From assembly GCF_003614185.1 (NCBI RefSeq), contig NZ_KZ987724.1, positions 3,129,324 to 3,193,323 of the forward strand: DNA of 64,000 nucleotides, in the 5' to 3' direction. Shown here piece by piece: positions 52,911 through 63,679 of this stretch. Under the pieces are notes generated by a model. It searched no databases, had not been told where the DNA came from, and was given only the letters and a program-made list of their open reading frames with translations. Both the position numbers and the translations under genes were made by a program. The first letter of the stretch is position 1. Each line of letters opens with the position of its first letter. This DNA is from Paenibacillus aceti. Its GTDB lineage: Bacteria; Bacillota; Bacilli; Paenibacillales; Paenibacillaceae.

Positions 52911-55583
52911 CTAAGCTTTTAATTCGTTAATCCGCGCAAGCACCTTGTCACGTTTGGCGGAGTAATCATTCATCTTGGCCCGTTCTTCCTCAATCACCTT
53001 GGCTGGTGCTTTGGAGACAAAGCCTTGATTGGACAATTTCTTCTCCACGCGCTCTACTTCTTTATTCAAATGGTCGATTTCTTTCTCCAGACGAGCGATT
53101 TCCTGACTGATATCGATCAGACCAGCCAGCGGCAGATACAGTTCTGCGCCGGTGACAATCGCCGTCATCGCTTTATCCGGTGCTTCCAACTCGAGCGAAG
53201 CGTCATATTCAGACGTGTTGCAGAAGCGGCGAACATAGTGCCCATTACGGCTAAGAATATCGAGTAATTCTGAGGAGCCCGGTTTTACGAGCAGCTCGAT
53301 CTTCTTGCTCATAGGAACATTCACTTCGGCCCGAATATTGCGAACTGAACGGATAATGTCGATCAGCAGGTTCATTTCCTGAACCGCATCCGGAGCTTCA
53401 AGAACAGCATCATACTTAGGCCATTCCGCCAAAGTAATCGTCTCGCCACTATGCGGCAAATGCTGCCATATTTCCTCGGAAATAAACGGCATGAACGGAT
53501 GAATCAAGCGCAATGTACGGTCGAGTACATAGGCCAGTACGGATTGGGTCTTGCGTTTCGCCGCTGCATCTTCACCGTAGAAGCTCAGCTTCGCAAACTC
53601 GATATACCAGTCGCACAGATCATCCCAAATAAAGTTATACAATACACGGCCCGTTTCGCCAAACTCATAGGAGTCGATCAGACGAGTCACATCACGCGCC
53701 GTCTCATTGAAGCGATGCAAAATCCAGCGATCCGCCGTCGACAAATCCCCGCTAATATCGATGTCTTCGTAGGTTACGCCTTCCATATTCATCAGCGCGA
53801 AGCGCGAAGCATTCCAAATCTTGTTGGCGAAGTTACGCGCCTGCTCCACACGTTCCCAATGGAAGCGCAAATCCTGCCCCGGCGTGCTGCCGGTAGAGAT
53901 CATGTAACGCATCGCATCTGCGCCGTATTTTTCGATAATATCGAGCGGATCTACACCGTTGCCGAGTGATTTGGACATTTTTTTGCCTTCGCTATCGCGA
54001 ACAAGGCCGTGCATCATAACATGCTTGAACGGCATTTTGCCCGTGAACTCCAGCGAAGTAAAGATCATACGAGCTACCCAGAAATAAATAATATCATATC
54101 CGGTAACAAGTACGTCTGTCGGGAAATAGCGTTTGAAATCCTCGCTTTGCTCATTCGGCCAGCCCAGCGTAGAGAATGGCCACAAGGCCGAACTGAACCA
54201 GGTATCAAGAACATCCTCATCCTGCTTCAGATCATCGCGTCCCAGCTTAGCGCGAGCTTCTTCCTCGCTGCGGGCGACAACCATCTCTCCCGTCTCTTCG
54301 CTATACCAGGCCGGAATACGGTGTCCCCACCACAGCTGCCGGGAAATACACCAGTCGCGGACATTCTCAATCCAATGCAGATAGGTTCTCTCGAACCGAT
54401 CCGGAACAAATTCAACACCTTCACCCGCGTTTTGGGCGGCGATAGCAGCTTCAGCGAGCGGCTTCATTTTGACGAACCATTGCAGGGACAAGTAAGGCTC
54501 GACGACAGCCCCGGTCCGTTCACTATGACCTACTTGATGCACATGATCTTCAATTTTGATCAGAACGCCCATTTCCTGCAAATCCTTAACGATCTGCTTA
54601 CGGCATTCAGTGCGATCCAGGCCTTTATATTTGCCAGCGGCCTCATTCATCTTGCCGCCCTCATCCATCACGGTAATTTGCGGAAGATCATGGCGCTGCC
54701 CTACCTCGAAATCATTCGGGTCATGCGCAGGCGTGATCTTAACCGCGCCACTGCCGAATTCCTTATCTACATACTCATCGGCAATGATCGGAATCTCACG
54801 GTCTACAATCGGTAGAATAAGCGATTTACCGATCAAATGGCTGTAGCGCTCATCCTTCGGATGAACCGCAACCGCCGTATCACCTAGCATTGTCTCCGGC
54901 CGTGTCGTAGCTACGGTAATGTAGCCATCCCCGTCCTTAAGCGGATATTGCAGATGATACAGATGTCCGTTAACTTCCTTGTACTCTACTTCGATATCGG
55001 ACAATGCAGTACGGGCAACCGGGTCCCAGTTGATGATGTATTTGCCTCGATAAATCAAGCCTTTCTCATACAGCTTGACAAAGACTTCACGTACAGCCTC
55101 GGACAGCCCCTCATCGAGTGTGAAGCGCTCGCGGGAATAGTCGAGAGAGAGCCCCATTTTCGACCATTGCTCGTGGATCGTATTAGCGTATTGCTCTTTC
55201 CATTCCCATACTTTGTCGAGGAACTTCTCGCGACCCAGATCATAGCGACTGATACCCTGCTCCCGCAGCTTCTGTTCTACCTTAGTTTGGGTAGCGATAC
55301 CCGCATGGTCCGAGCCTGGCAGCCATAAGGCATCATAGCCCTGCATCCGCTTGGTGCGGATCAGAATATCCTGCAATGTAAAATCGAGCGCATGCCCGAT
55401 ATGCAGCATACCGGTTACGTTAGGCGGCGGGATGACGATCGTAAAAGGCTCGGCTTCAGGCCGCATGCCTGCCTTGAAGAACTGGTTCTCCATCCAGTAA
55501 CGGTAGCATTTGTTCTCCGCAGCTTTCGGATCATACGTTGTTGGCATTTCTGCCGTAGTTTGTTGCCCCTGGTTTTCTGTCAT
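52911..55583 (-). CDS. valS: Valine--tRNA ligase
   Basis: ValS charges tRNA-Val. The protein has 890 residues, the usual length for Firmicutes. The class I signatures are [13 protein letters not shown] (HIGH) and [11 protein letters not shown] (KMSKS). An editing domain lies between them ([15 protein letters not shown]), and a C-terminal coiled coil ([18 protein letters not shown]) ends the protein. Preceded by a T-box leader. The ATG at 55583 lies eleven bases after GGAGG. Confidence 0.98.
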   Translation of the reverse strand: MTENQGQQTTAEMPTTYDPKAAENKCYRYWMENQFFKAGMRPEAEPFTIVIPPPNVTGMLHIGHALDFTLQDILIRTKRMQGYDALWLPGSDHAGIATQTKVEQKLREQGISRYDLGREKFLDKVWEWKEQYANTIHEQWSKMGLSLDYSRERFTLDEGLSEAVREVFVKLYEKGLIYRGKYIINWDPVARTALSDIEVEYKEVNGHLYHLQYPLKDGDGYITVATTRPETMLGDTAVAVHPKDERYSHLIGKSLILPIVDREIPIIADEYVDKEFGSGAVKITPAHDPNDFEVGQRHDLPQITVMDEGGKMNEAAGKYKGLDRTECRKQIVKDLQEMGVLIKIEDHVHQVGHSERTGAVVEPYLSLQWFVKMKPLAEAAIAAQNAGEGVEFVPDRFERTYLHWIENVRDWCISRQLWWGHRIPAWYSEETGEMVVARSEEEARAKLGRDDLKQDEDVLDTWFSSALWPFSTLGWPNEQSEDFKRYFPTDVLVTGYDIIYFWVARMIFTSLEFTGKMPFKHVMMHGLVRDSEGKKMSKSLGNGVDPLDIIEKYGADAMRYMISTGSTPGQDLRFHWERVEQARNFANKIWNASRFALMNMEGVTYEDIDISGDLSTADRWILHRFNETARDVTRLIDSYEFGETGRVLYNFIWDDLCDWYIEFAKLSFYGEDAAAKRKTQSVLAYVLDRTLRLIHPFMPFISEEIWQHLPHSGETITLAEWPKYDAVLEAPDAVQEMNLLIDIIRSVRNIRAEVNVPMSKKIELLVKPGSSELLDILSRNGHYVRRFCNTSEYDASLELEAPDKAMTAIVTGAELYLPLAGLIDISQEIARLEKEIDHLNKEVERVEKKLSNQGFVSKAPAKVIEEERAKMNDYSAKRDKVLARINELKA

Positions 55584-55683
55584 TTTTGCTTCAACCTCCA
55601 TTACAATTCAGCGTAGCCTTGGCGAAAGCAGACAGCTATCTTTCAGAGTCATAGCCGCTATCTTCGCGACGGCAGAAAACACA

Positions 55684-55990
55684 AAAAACCTCTCGTCTCA
55701 AAGGACGAAAGGCTTTATCTTTCGCGGTACCACCTTTGTTTCGTAAGCTGCTGGCCTACGTCTGATATTTCAGCCTGATATGATATTCCAGGCTCAGACC
55801 TAGCTAGAAGCTCGCGACACTTATACAGATAACGGCTGCGACCGGCCCGTTCTAACCGAATGAAGATCAGCGGTTCAAACGGACGACTCCCGGGCGACTT
55901 CGGCCAGCAGTATCCTGCGGAATCTTCCAGCGATACAACTCCGCTCTCTGAAGGGCTAACTGCCTACTATTCCCGTTCCAAGTCTTTAGA
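55684..55990 (-). promoter_or_regulatory. T-box riboswitch leader of valS
   Basis: The conserved T-box sequence GGTGGTACCGCG lies at 55723-55734 (minus strand), directly before a terminator hairpin (CCTTTCGTC with GACGAGAGG, 55689-55712, then TTTTTTG). The 250 bases upstream contain the stem I and II/III region, including an AGAGAG-type stretch. Uncharged tRNA-Val pairing would form the antiterminator and allow valS transcription. The specifier codon is not assigned; a GUC occurs near 55888. Confidence 0.93.
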
Positions 55991-55997
55991 TTAGTTT

Positions 55998-56029
55998 GTT
56001 CAAAAAATTCCATTTTGATAACGATGAGC
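55998..56029. repeat. GTTCAAAAAATTCCATTTTGAT repeat, copy 2
   Basis: Matches the first part of the 57533 element (GTTCAAAAA, then CCA-TTTTGAT-ACGATG) with a few differences. Located between the T-box promoter region and the spoVID-like gene. Confidence 0.45.
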
Positions 56030-56149
56030 ACCTTAAAATATAAAATCAGAGAAATTCATCATTTGTAAATCTATATTATAATAACTTGGATGAAGCCGGG
56101 AGTCAATAGTGTCCGTGTCTTCCCGGATCATCCATGGCAAGCAAAAAAA

Positions 56150-56176
56150 GACCATCCATATGGGGCCTGAACGGTC
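56150..56176 (-). terminator. Intrinsic terminator after the spoVID-like gene
   Basis: GACC-x-TTCA pairs with TGGA-x-GGTC (one G-U), followed by seven Ts on the minus strand, 24 bp past the stop at 56200. Confidence 0.75.
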
Positions 56177-56199
56177 CTTTGAATGGCCTTTGCATGATC

Positions 56200-57474
56200 C
56201 TATGGTATATACAACACTTGTCCTTCCGCCAGATTAAGCTCTGACAAGCGGTTATATAGCTGAAGCTCCCGTGTGCTAAGCTGATAACGCTCTGCAATAT
56301 CATCGAGCGTCTCCTCCCGCTGTACAATGACAAGGCGAACCTTGCGGAAGGGAGTCTGTTCCTCGGTATTGCCTAGGAACAGGCTCTTCCAGCGTACTTC
56401 CTCGCCATCCTCCTGAGCCACAACGGTGTTCTCCTCAGCATCTTCCACGAGCTCTTCCGACTCTTTGCCGGGACGGTTAGATAGCAGTTTGCTAATTCCG
56501 AAACCCTCGCCCGCTTCCTTGCCGTTATACTTCTTGCTGCCAAATGCGACCTTCAGTTCCTTCTTCTCAGTTGGAGAAGAGGTCTCCTCATGTTCTACAG
56601 CGCTAACTTCCTCAACAGCTTCAACTGGCTCTGATTCTTCTAATTCCACGGCGGCATGGGCGGCCTCAAACTCAGACTCTTCAGGGGCCTCCGACTGAAC
56701 CGCAGCCTCTGCTTCATCTGCACGCTGAGAATGAGTATGCACCTGCTCCTCTTCCTCGAACCAGGTTGCAGTCTCCTGCTCCGAAGTTTCTTCCCAGTTG
56801 GCTGCCGTCTCTTGTGCTTGTTCCTCTTCATCAGGCTCCTTGTCCGCCGTAAATGTCGGTGTCAATAACGGAGCAGAATCCAACCAGGAGAGCGTCTCCT
56901 CCCCATGTTCATTACGCTGCTCACTAACCTCATCCGGATCATCGACAGCGAAAACCTCCTGGGCCTCGTCTGTCTCCTCCTCGGAAATTCCCGAGACTGG
57001 CTGTGTATACATGTCCTGTTGAGCCTCAGCATCTTGTTCTTCTTCCGTTCCAAGCACAGGCTCATGCGCAGCAACATACTCCCGGTCCGTCCACTCCTCA
57101 GCCTCTGAACGCATAGAAGCCGTCTCAATCCCCTGTAAAGAGAGCACGCCTGTAATATTCAAGCTGCGTGCGCTTAGCAAATCTACGTCGAAGTTTTCAA
57201 TTTCAACGGTGATCTCCTCCAGCCTGTTAACCCGACTGAGTGGAATCGTAATTTCAACAGGGATCCAATGCTCCAGCTCCCGTGTCTCACCCTCACCACG
57301 ATAAAGGCCCGACAACAATAAATGACCGCGCAGAGCCGCATATTCATCACCGGGATATACTTGGATTTTCGGGAAAAGCTCAATCTCTTCCAGTTCCTCG
57401 ATACCGATCACATCTTCGGACAGATGGACGCGCTCATAAATATCAAAACGCAGTCCGTAGGAATGATCAACCAA
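56200..57474 (-). CDS. spoVID: SpoVID-like spore coat morphogenesis protein with LysM domain
   Basis: A protein of 424 residues. The first 140 residues (DHSYGLRFDIYERVHLSED, IPVEITIPLSRVNR) match the N-terminal domain of SpoVID, needed for spore encasement. A long acidic low-complexity centre follows. The C-terminus is a LysM domain (VIVQREETLDDIAERYQLST, ending QVLYIP). Position between hemL and valS matches the known spoVID place. Start TTG 57474, eight bases after AAGGAGG; an earlier in-frame TTG at 57498 contains the ribosome site. Confidence 0.85.
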   Translation of the reverse strand: MVDHSYGLRFDIYERVHLSEDVIGIEELEEIELFPKIQVYPGDEYAALRGHLLLSGLYRGEGETRELEHWIPVEITIPLSRVNRLEEITVEIENFDVDLLSARSLNITGVLSLQGIETASMRSEAEEWTDREYVAAHEPVLGTEEEQDAEAQQDMYTQPVSGISEEETDEAQEVFAVDDPDEVSEQRNEHGEETLSWLDSAPLLTPTFTADKEPDEEEQAQETAANWEETSEQETATWFEEEEQVHTHSQRADEAEAAVQSEAPEESEFEAAHAAVELEESEPVEAVEEVSAVEHEETSSPTEKKELKVAFGSKKYNGKEAGEGFGISKLLSNRPGKESEELVEDAEENTVVAQEDGEEVRWKSLFLGNTEEQTPFRKVRLVIVQREETLDDIAERYQLSTRELQLYNRLSELNLAEGQVLYIP

Positions 57475-57532
57475 GAACACTACCTCCTTTTTTAGCAAAT
57501 CCGAAAATGACCCACATCCCCATAAAGAGGTC

Positions 57533-57606
57533 GTTCAAAAAGTCCACTTTTGATCACGATGTAAATCAGGAAGTTGTCTCGGTGCTGAAAACCGACCTTT
57601 TTGAAC
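57533..57606. repeat. 74-bp intergenic repeat element with 10-bp terminal inverted repeats
   Basis: GTTCAAAAAG (57533-57542) and CTTTTTGAAC (57597-57606) bound the element. Its left part matches the copies near 52799 and 55998. It looks like a dispersed intergenic repeat of this genome. Confidence 0.6.
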
Positions 57607-57703
57607 ACGTACTTAAAGATGGATGGTCCAAATCTTCGCTCGTTCTATCTATATGCTAAAAAAGGAAGAGCATGCCTGCTATTTACTCGAATAGCGATAT
57701 GGT

Positions 57704-57818
57704 GTTTCGTTAGAGCTTCCGAGAAACTTGCCCGTACTTTTCAACAGTCAGAAATATGCCCAAATATGCAGAAATTCACCCTCCCTGGGTGAACCTCTAC
57801 ATCCAGCTCTAACGAAAC
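57704..57818. repeat. 115-bp element with 14-bp perfect terminal inverted repeats
   Basis: GTTTCGTTAGAGCT (57704-57717) and AGCTCTAACGAAAC (57805-57818) are perfect inverted copies. Inside lies a small hairpin TCACCC/GGGTGA (57776-57792). No coding potential. It resembles a MITE or REP-like element. The region 57499-57858 otherwise holds only the 74-bp repeat. Confidence 0.6.
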
Positions 57819-57858
57819 GTGGTAACGCTAAACGTGCTCAACCGCAGCTAAAAGAAGA

Positions 57859-58782
57859 TTACTCCTCAAGTCTGGCCTGACTATGCAAACTATTGCGCAG
57901 CCCCTGCCATTCCTCCGGCCAGGGATCTTCGACGCAGATCCTCTCTCCGGTTAGCGGATGAGAGAACGTCAGGCTCTCGCCATGCAGCGCCTGATAAGGC
58001 AGCAGCTTCGTACTCCCTCCATAGAGCGCATCTCCGACCAGAGGATGCCCGGCAAAGCTTAAATGGACGCGAATCTGATGAGTACGCCCGGTCTCCAGCG
58101 TCAGACGCACCAGACTCGCCTGGTTCATCGTCTCTAGCAATTCGACATGGGTGATCGCCCTTTTCCCAGAGGGGGAGACGCGCCGACGCTGATTGTGATG
58201 GCGATCCCGCCCGATCGGCTCATCGATGACCGTAAGTTTGGGACTTACGATTCCTTCTACCAGCGCCACATACACCCGCGTAATCTCCTTCCGGGACATC
58301 GCCGCATCCAGCTTAAGCTGGGCATAAGCGTTCTTCGCATACAGCACGGGACCAGATGTATATTCATCCAGCCGGTGGATATGCATCGGTGCCACCTTCT
58401 CCCCGCGCTCCGCATAAATAGCGGATACCCGATTCGCCAGCGTAGGCTCCGAGCTCTCGCCATCCGGATGGATCTTCACCCCGGCCGGTTTATGCACAAC
58501 GAGGCAGAAATCATCCTCATACAAAATAACCGGCGGCTTGCCTACCGGCGCAAAGGACAGCTCCCGCGGAGGAAACAAACGAAGGCGGAGGCGATCCCCC
58601 GCCAGCTTGATTCCCTCCTCGGTCTCCAACTGTTTCAGCAGCTTGGGCGGAGCCATAAGCTCCTGCTGCAGCCAGATCATAGCCGCCTCATATCGACCGC
58701 CGTTCTCTGGAACCGGCAGCTTGCCGGGCATCAGCTCAATCCATTCTCCCCGCCTCTGCCCCGCCGCCTTCTTCAGACTCAC
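57859..58782 (-). CDS. RluA-family pseudouridine synthase
   Basis: A protein of 307 residues. [11 protein letters not shown] carries the catalytic Asp139 of the RluA family, and [20 protein letters not shown] is the second family signature. There is no S4 domain at the N-terminus; the first 80 residues are a shorter, family-typical lead. It would isomerise uridine in rRNA or tRNA; the site is not predictable. Its GTG overlaps the hemL stop by four bases, so it is read with the heme operon. Confidence 0.93.
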   Translation of the reverse strand: MSLKKAAGQRRGEWIELMPGKLPVPENGGRYEAAMIWLQQELMAPPKLLKQLETEEGIKLAGDRLRLRLFPPRELSFAPVGKPPVILYEDDFCLVVHKPAGVKIHPDGESSEPTLANRVSAIYAERGEKVAPMHIHRLDEYTSGPVLYAKNAYAQLKLDAAMSRKEITRVYVALVEGIVSPKLTVIDEPIGRDRHHNQRRRVSPSGKRAITHVELLETMNQASLVRLTLETGRTHQIRVHLSFAGHPLVGDALYGGSTKLLPYQALHGESLTFSHPLTGERICVEDPWPEEWQGLRNSLHSQARLEE

Positions 58783-60080
58783 AGTCGTTTCAGCGCATTG
58801 CGATGCGCTTCAATCGTCAATTCAATATCCTCATCTGTGTGCACTCCAGAAATGAACATGCCTTCGAATTGCGAAGGAGCTACGTTAATCCCTTCCTCAG
58901 AAAGTGCAGCGAAGTAACGGCGGAACAGATCAAGATCACTGCTCTTGGCCGTGTCAAAGTTAGTCACCTTCTGATCCGTCAAGAAAGGACACATCATCGA
59001 GCCTACACGATTAATCGAGCAAGGAATTCCCCGTTCCTTGGCATTGGCGGTAAAGCCCGCCTCCAGCTTGGCCGACAAAGTCTCAAGGCGATCATATACC
59101 TCTGGCGTCAAGAGAGACAGCGTTGTATAGCCTGCAGTCATCGCGAGCGGATTACCGCTCAAGGTTCCTGCCTGATAGATAGGACCGGATGGAGCGATCT
59201 TGTCCATGATCTCCTTCTTGCCGCCATAAGCACCTACAGGCAAGCCGCCGCCGATAACTTTACCGAGACAAGTCAAATCCGGCGTAATGCCGAAACGTCC
59301 CTGCGCACAGTTCAGACCCACGCGGAAGCCCGTCATAACCTCATCGAAAATAAGTACACTGCCGTACTCCGTCGTCAATCGGCGCAGACCTTCAAGGAAG
59401 CCTGGCAGTGGCGGCACCACGCCCATATTACCGGCGACAGGTTCAACAATTACACCGGCGATCTCTTCGCCGAAGCGCTTAAAGGCCAGCTCAACCGATT
59501 CCAGATCATTATAAGGCACAGCGATTGTACCGGCAGCGACCCCAGCAGGAACGCCCGGACTATCTGGAAGTCCCAGAGTAGCTACTCCAGAACCTGCCTT
59601 GATCAGCAGGCTATCTGCGTGACCATGGTAAGATCCTTCGAACTTGAGGATCTTGCTCCTGCCCGTATAACCGCGGGCCAGCCGAATGGCACTCATCGTC
59701 GCCTCTGTACCGGAATTCACCATCCGTACAATATCCATGGACGGCACACGCTCAACGACCAGCTTCGCCATCTTCGTCTCCAGCAAGGTCGGCATGCCGA
59801 AGCTTGTCCCTTTGGCAGCAACCTCCTGCAGCGCCTTGACCACCTCAGGGTGAGCATGACCCATGATCAGCGGCCCCCAAGACCCTACATAGTCAATATA
59901 GCTATTGCCGTCGATATCATAAATTCTTGAGCCGGAAGCATGATCCGCATAAATCGGAGTTAATCCGACAGACTTATAAGCCCGCACCGGACTGTTCACC
60001 CCGCCAGGCAAATATTGCTTCGCCTCTTCAAAAGCAGTATAAGACTTACTATCCTGTTTACGTCCGAGCATTTCATTCAT
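58779..60080 (-). CDS. hemL: Glutamate-1-semialdehyde 2,1-aminomutase
   Basis: HemL converts glutamate-1-semialdehyde to 5-aminolevulinate with PLP. The 433-residue protein has the class III aminotransferase features [26 protein letters not shown] and the PLP-lysine segment [16 protein letters not shown] (about residue 270). The ATG at 60080 lies ten bases after AGGAG; the longer frame to 60161 overlaps hemB and is not supported. Fifth gene of the heme cluster. Confidence 0.97.
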   Translation of the reverse strand: MNEMLGRKQDSKSYTAFEEAKQYLPGGVNSPVRAYKSVGLTPIYADHASGSRIYDIDGNSYIDYVGSWGPLIMGHAHPEVVKALQEVAAKGTSFGMPTLLETKMAKLVVERVPSMDIVRMVNSGTEATMSAIRLARGYTGRSKILKFEGSYHGHADSLLIKAGSGVATLGLPDSPGVPAGVAAGTIAVPYNDLESVELAFKRFGEEIAGVIVEPVAGNMGVVPPLPGFLEGLRRLTTEYGSVLIFDEVMTGFRVGLNCAQGRFGITPDLTCLGKVIGGGLPVGAYGGKKEIMDKIAPSGPIYQAGTLSGNPLAMTAGYTTLSLLTPEVYDRLETLSAKLEAGFTANAKERGIPCSINRVGSMMCPFLTDQKVTNFDTAKSSDLDLFRRYFAALSEEGINVAPSQFEGMFISGVHTDEDIELTIEAHRNALKRL

Positions 60081-60120
60081 TACAGCTTCACTCCTCACCT
60101 TGTTCGGTAGATTCAATAAA

Positions 60121-61125
60121 TTAATTGCCTTCACGCAGCCAACGCGCAGCATCCTTGGCAAAATAAGTAATGATCATATCCGCGCCCGCACGTTTCATCC
60201 CCAACAGCATTTCGGTAACAATCGCCCGCTCGTTAATCCAGCCCTGCATGGCGGCAGCTTTCACTAGAGAATATTCTCCACTGACATTATACGCTACAAG
60301 CGGCAGATCAAATTGATCGCGAACTTGACGGAGCACGTCTAGAAAGGCCAGCGCCGGCTTCACCATCAGCATGTCAGCACCCTCTAATACATCAGATTCG
60401 GACTCCCGTATAGCTTCTCGAACATTCGCAGGGTCCATCTGATAGGTCTTGCGGTCTCCGAACTGCGGAGCGGAATCAGCTGCTTCGCGGAACGGGCCAT
60501 AGAAGGCAGAGGCATATTTCACGGAATAGGCCATAATCGGCACATGGCTGAAGCCAGCTTCATCCAAGCCGGCACGGATCGCCGCAACATATCCGTCCAT
60601 CATATTGGAAGGGGCGATGATATCCGCTCCCGCCTCGGCTTGAGACACCGCTGTGCGCACCAGCAGCTCCAGCGATTCATCATTCATCACATCTCCGCAT
60701 ACATGGCCGTCGCGCTCATAAGTATGCACCATTCCGCAATGCCCATGGTCGGTGAACTCGCACAAGCAAGTATCAGCTACAACCAGCAAATCCGGGTATA
60801 GTGCTTTGATCTTGCAAGTAGCCTGCTGTACAATACCATCCTCGGCATAAGCACCCGAGCCCACGCTATCCTTGGATTCCGGAATACCGAAGAGCAGCAC
60901 CGCTTTGATTCCTAGCTCGGCGATCTCTTTTACCTCGTCCTCTAATGTATCGAGTGAGAAATGATATACCCCCGGCATAGAGGAAATCTCATTCTTTATT
61001 CCACTGCCCGGAACGACGAAGATCGGCTGGATGAAGTCATCCACCGTCAATACTGTCTCGCGTACGAGACTACGAATAGCAGCAGATTGGCGTAAACGAC
61101 GATGTCTTACAATTGGAAAAGCCAT
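60121..61125 (-). CDS. hemB: Porphobilinogen synthase (5-aminolevulinate dehydratase)
   Basis: HemB condenses two 5-aminolevulinates to porphobilinogen. The 334-residue protein has the zinc-binding [15 protein letters not shown] segment and both active-site lysines: [16 protein letters not shown] (about 200) and [11 protein letters not shown] (about 254). It starts at ATG 61125 after AGGAGGAATTATAT and lies 30 bp after the cobA-hemD fusion. Confidence 0.98.
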   Translation of the reverse strand: MAFPIVRHRRLRQSAAIRSLVRETVLTVDDFIQPIFVVPGSGIKNEISSMPGVYHFSLDTLEDEVKEIAELGIKAVLLFGIPESKDSVGSGAYAEDGIVQQATCKIKALYPDLLVVADTCLCEFTDHGHCGMVHTYERDGHVCGDVMNDESLELLVRTAVSQAEAGADIIAPSNMMDGYVAAIRAGLDEAGFSHVPIMAYSVKYASAFYGPFREAADSAPQFGDRKTYQMDPANVREAIRESESDVLEGADMLMVKPALAFLDVLRQVRDQFDLPLVAYNVSGEYSLVKAAAMQGWINERAIVTEMLLGMKRAGADMIITYFAKDAARWLREGN

Positions 61126-61155
61126 ATATAATTCCTCCTAGGTGGTTCATGTTTA

Positions 61156-62706
61156 TTATGAATTTTTGTTGAGCTTCCAGGCGAGAAGGCCATCTACCAG
61201 GCTAGGGATTGTAGATTGCTCCGCCATAACCGTTACATCCAGTCCTGCCTCACGCGCCGTCTTGGCCGTAAGCGGGCCGATACAACAGATAGCCGAGCCT
61301 TCAAGAGCCCGCACAGGATCGGCAATGCCCATGTTCCTCAGAGCGGCCAGGAAGTTGGTTACTGTCGAAGAACTGGTAAAGGTCACCGCATGAATTCCCC
61401 CTTGCGCAAGTAGCTTAAGTAGTTCCTCATCTGCTTCACCTACCGGGACCGTCTCATACATGACCGCATCAGTCACCTCGAGTCCTCTAGCCTTCAACAC
61501 CTCAGGCAGCCAGGCGCGAGCCAGATTGCCGCGGGGTAGAAGCACCTTCTGGCCCGTTGTCATTTGATGATCATATGCTTCGAACAAGCCCTCGGCCTGA
61601 AAATGGTTCGGCAATTCCTCCGCAGCAATCCCGTAGCGCCGTAGCGCTTCCTTCGTCGCCGGACCGACAGCGGCAATCCGGGCACTGTGCAGCCCCCGGA
61701 TATCCTTCCCAAGTCTGTCCAGATGCTTGAAGAAATACTCTACGCCATTCACGCTGGTGAAGAATACCCAATCGTATTGTTCCAGATGCTGCAGAGCCTT
61801 CCCCGTCTCATCCAATCGCTCCGGACTGGTCGGCATCACCGTCTCGATCACGGGAAATTCATAGGTCTCCCCGCCTAGATCCTCGATCTGCCGCACCAGT
61901 TCACTGGCTTGCGATCGGGAACGGGTCACAAGTATCCTCGCTCCGAATAACGGCATGTCCTCGGCCCATTTCAGCCGCTCACGCTGCTGGACAGCTTCGC
62001 CCACCACAATGACGGCCGGGGGTTCAAAGCCTGCCGCAAGCACCTTCTGTTCGATATTCTCCAGTGTGCCAGTAAGAACAGCCTGCTCGGCCCGAGTCCC
62101 CCAGCGGATCAGGGCGACAGGAGTCTCTGGCTGTCTGCCGTGCTGGATCAATTGTTCGGCGATATAGCCGATCTTGGTCAGGCCCATCATAAATACGAGC
62201 GTACCAGTAGTCTGGGTCAACTTATCCCAATGGATCGATTGATCCAGCTTATCCTGGCTCTCATGTCCGGTAATAATCGATAGGGAAGATGCGATGTCTC
62301 GGTGGGTAACAGGAATCCCTGCATAGGCTGGTACTGCTATCGCGGCGGTAATCCCCGGTACGATCTCATAAGGTATCCCATGCTGCCGCAGCACGCCGGC
62401 CTCTTCGCCAACCCGCCCGAAGATGGTCGGATCACCGCCCTTCAGACGGACGATGGTTCTCCCGGACAGCGCATGTTCTACAAGCAGGTTGTTGATCTCC
62501 TCCTGCTTCATCGTATGTCGGTTCAATGTCTTGCCCACGTAAATTTTCACAGCACCGCGCTTCATTCTCGTCAAAAGACTGGGATTGGCCAGTCGGTCAT
62601 ACACAACTACGTCCGCCCTCTCCAAGCATTCCAGGCCTTTCAGTGTTATTAACCGCGCGTCTCCCGGACCCGCCCCGACTAAATATACCTTCCCTGCTCG
62701 AGCCAT
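61156..62706 (-). CDS. hemD: Fused uroporphyrinogen-III C-methyltransferase / uroporphyrinogen-III synthase
   Basis: A protein of 516 residues in two parts. Residues 1-255 are a CobA-type SAM methyltransferase (VYLVGAGPGDARLITLKGLE, VVRLKGGDPTIFGRVGEE, GIPVTHRD), which makes precorrin-2. Residues about 260-516 are HemD (ARILVTRSRSQASELV, AAVGPATKEALRRYGI, TFTSSSTVTNFL), which cyclises hydroxymethylbilane. The fusion links the heme and siroheme/cobalamin branches and occurs in several Firmicutes. It lies 7 bp after hemC. Confidence 0.96.
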   Translation of the reverse strand: MARAGKVYLVGAGPGDARLITLKGLECLERADVVVYDRLANPSLLTRMKRGAVKIYVGKTLNRHTMKQEEINNLLVEHALSGRTIVRLKGGDPTIFGRVGEEAGVLRQHGIPYEIVPGITAAIAVPAYAGIPVTHRDIASSLSIITGHESQDKLDQSIHWDKLTQTTGTLVFMMGLTKIGYIAEQLIQHGRQPETPVALIRWGTRAEQAVLTGTLENIEQKVLAAGFEPPAVIVVGEAVQQRERLKWAEDMPLFGARILVTRSRSQASELVRQIEDLGGETYEFPVIETVMPTSPERLDETGKALQHLEQYDWVFFTSVNGVEYFFKHLDRLGKDIRGLHSARIAAVGPATKEALRRYGIAAEELPNHFQAEGLFEAYDHQMTTGQKVLLPRGNLARAWLPEVLKARGLEVTDAVMYETVPVGEADEELLKLLAQGGIHAVTFTSSSTVTNFLAALRNMGIADPVRALEGSAICCIGPLTAKTAREAGLDVTVMAEQSTIPSLVDGLLAWKLNKNS

Positions 62707-62713
62707 TCCTCCA

Positions 62714-63676
62714 TCACTCCCTGGCTGCGGCTAATATCCGGTCCGCACCTTGTAAAATCAGCTTATTCGCTACTTTCTCACCGAGCGAAGCCGGATCTTC
62801 CCCGGTCAGAGTCTCCTTCAGAATCAGACTCCCGTCAGGATCGCCGACCATCCCTGTCAGCGTGATGGACCCAGCTCCTGCGGGAGAATTGCCTCCATTC
62901 ATACCATTCCAGACGGCATACGCCCCGATCGGCACCTGGCAGCCGCCATTCAGCACAGCCAGGAAGCGCCGCTCCGCCGTAACCGTAAGCGAGGTAACGC
63001 GGTCATTGTAGAGCGATAATAAATGCCTTAGCTCCGCATCATCTTCACGGCATTCCAGGCCGAGCGCTCCTTGGCCGACCGCTGGTAGACAGACATCAAC
63101 CGGCAATAGCGAGGTAATCCGGTCCTCCCAGCCCATCCGCTTCAGCCCGGCAGCCGCCAGAATAATCGCGTCGAAGCCTTCCGTCTCCAGCTTGCGCAAG
63201 CGGGAATCAATATTCCCGCGGAGCGATTCCAAGCGTAGATCCGGACGGATGGCCCGAAGCTGGCTGGAGCGGCGGAGACTGCTCGTCCCCACCTTGGCGC
63301 CGTGAGGAAGCTCCTCCAAAGAGAGTCCTTCTCTGGAGATCAGCGCATCTCTAGGCTCGACCCGTATCGGGATCGCTCCATTGATAAGCCCCTCCGGGAG
63401 CTCCGAAGGCATATCCTTCATGCTATGTACAGCCAGATCGATCTCCTTATCCAGCATAGCCTGCTCGATCTCTTTCACAAACAGCCCCTTGCCGCCAACC
63501 TTGGATAGCGTGACGTCCAGAATCCTGTCGCCCTTCGTCAAAATTTTGCGGATTTCAAAGGCGAACGGCAGTCCGTGCTCCTGACACAGCTTCTCAAGTG
63601 AAGCTATGACCTGGCCCGTCTGGGTCAGAGCCAGCTGACTTTGCCTCGTCCCGACTACTAATATACGCTTCGTCAT
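62714..63676 (-). CDS. hemC: Hydroxymethylbilane synthase (porphobilinogen deaminase)
   Basis: HemC joins four porphobilinogens. The 320-residue protein has [42 protein letters not shown] and the dipyrromethane-cofactor cysteine in [12 protein letters not shown] (about 243). Start ATG 63676 follows GGAGGGG. It begins three bases after the upstream precorrin-2 dehydrogenase gene stop, so the genes are one operon. Confidence 0.97.
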   Translation of the reverse strand: MTKRILVVGTRQSQLALTQTGQVIASLEKLCQEHGLPFAFEIRKILTKGDRILDVTLSKVGGKGLFVKEIEQAMLDKEIDLAVHSMKDMPSELPEGLINGAIPIRVEPRDALISREGLSLEELPHGAKVGTSSLRRSSQLRAIRPDLRLESLRGNIDSRLRKLETEGFDAIILAAAGLKRMGWEDRITSLLPVDVCLPAVGQGALGLECREDDAELRHLLSLYNDRVTSLTVTAERRFLAVLNGGCQVPIGAYAVWNGMNGGNSPAGAGSITLTGMVGDPDGSLILKETLTGEDPASLGEKVANKLILQGADRILAAARE

Positions 63677-63679
63677 TCC

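Noticed and set aside
58803-59930. 375-residue plus-strand open frame
   Set aside because: Fully antisense to hemL, a certain gene. GC-rich core genes often leave long antisense frames.
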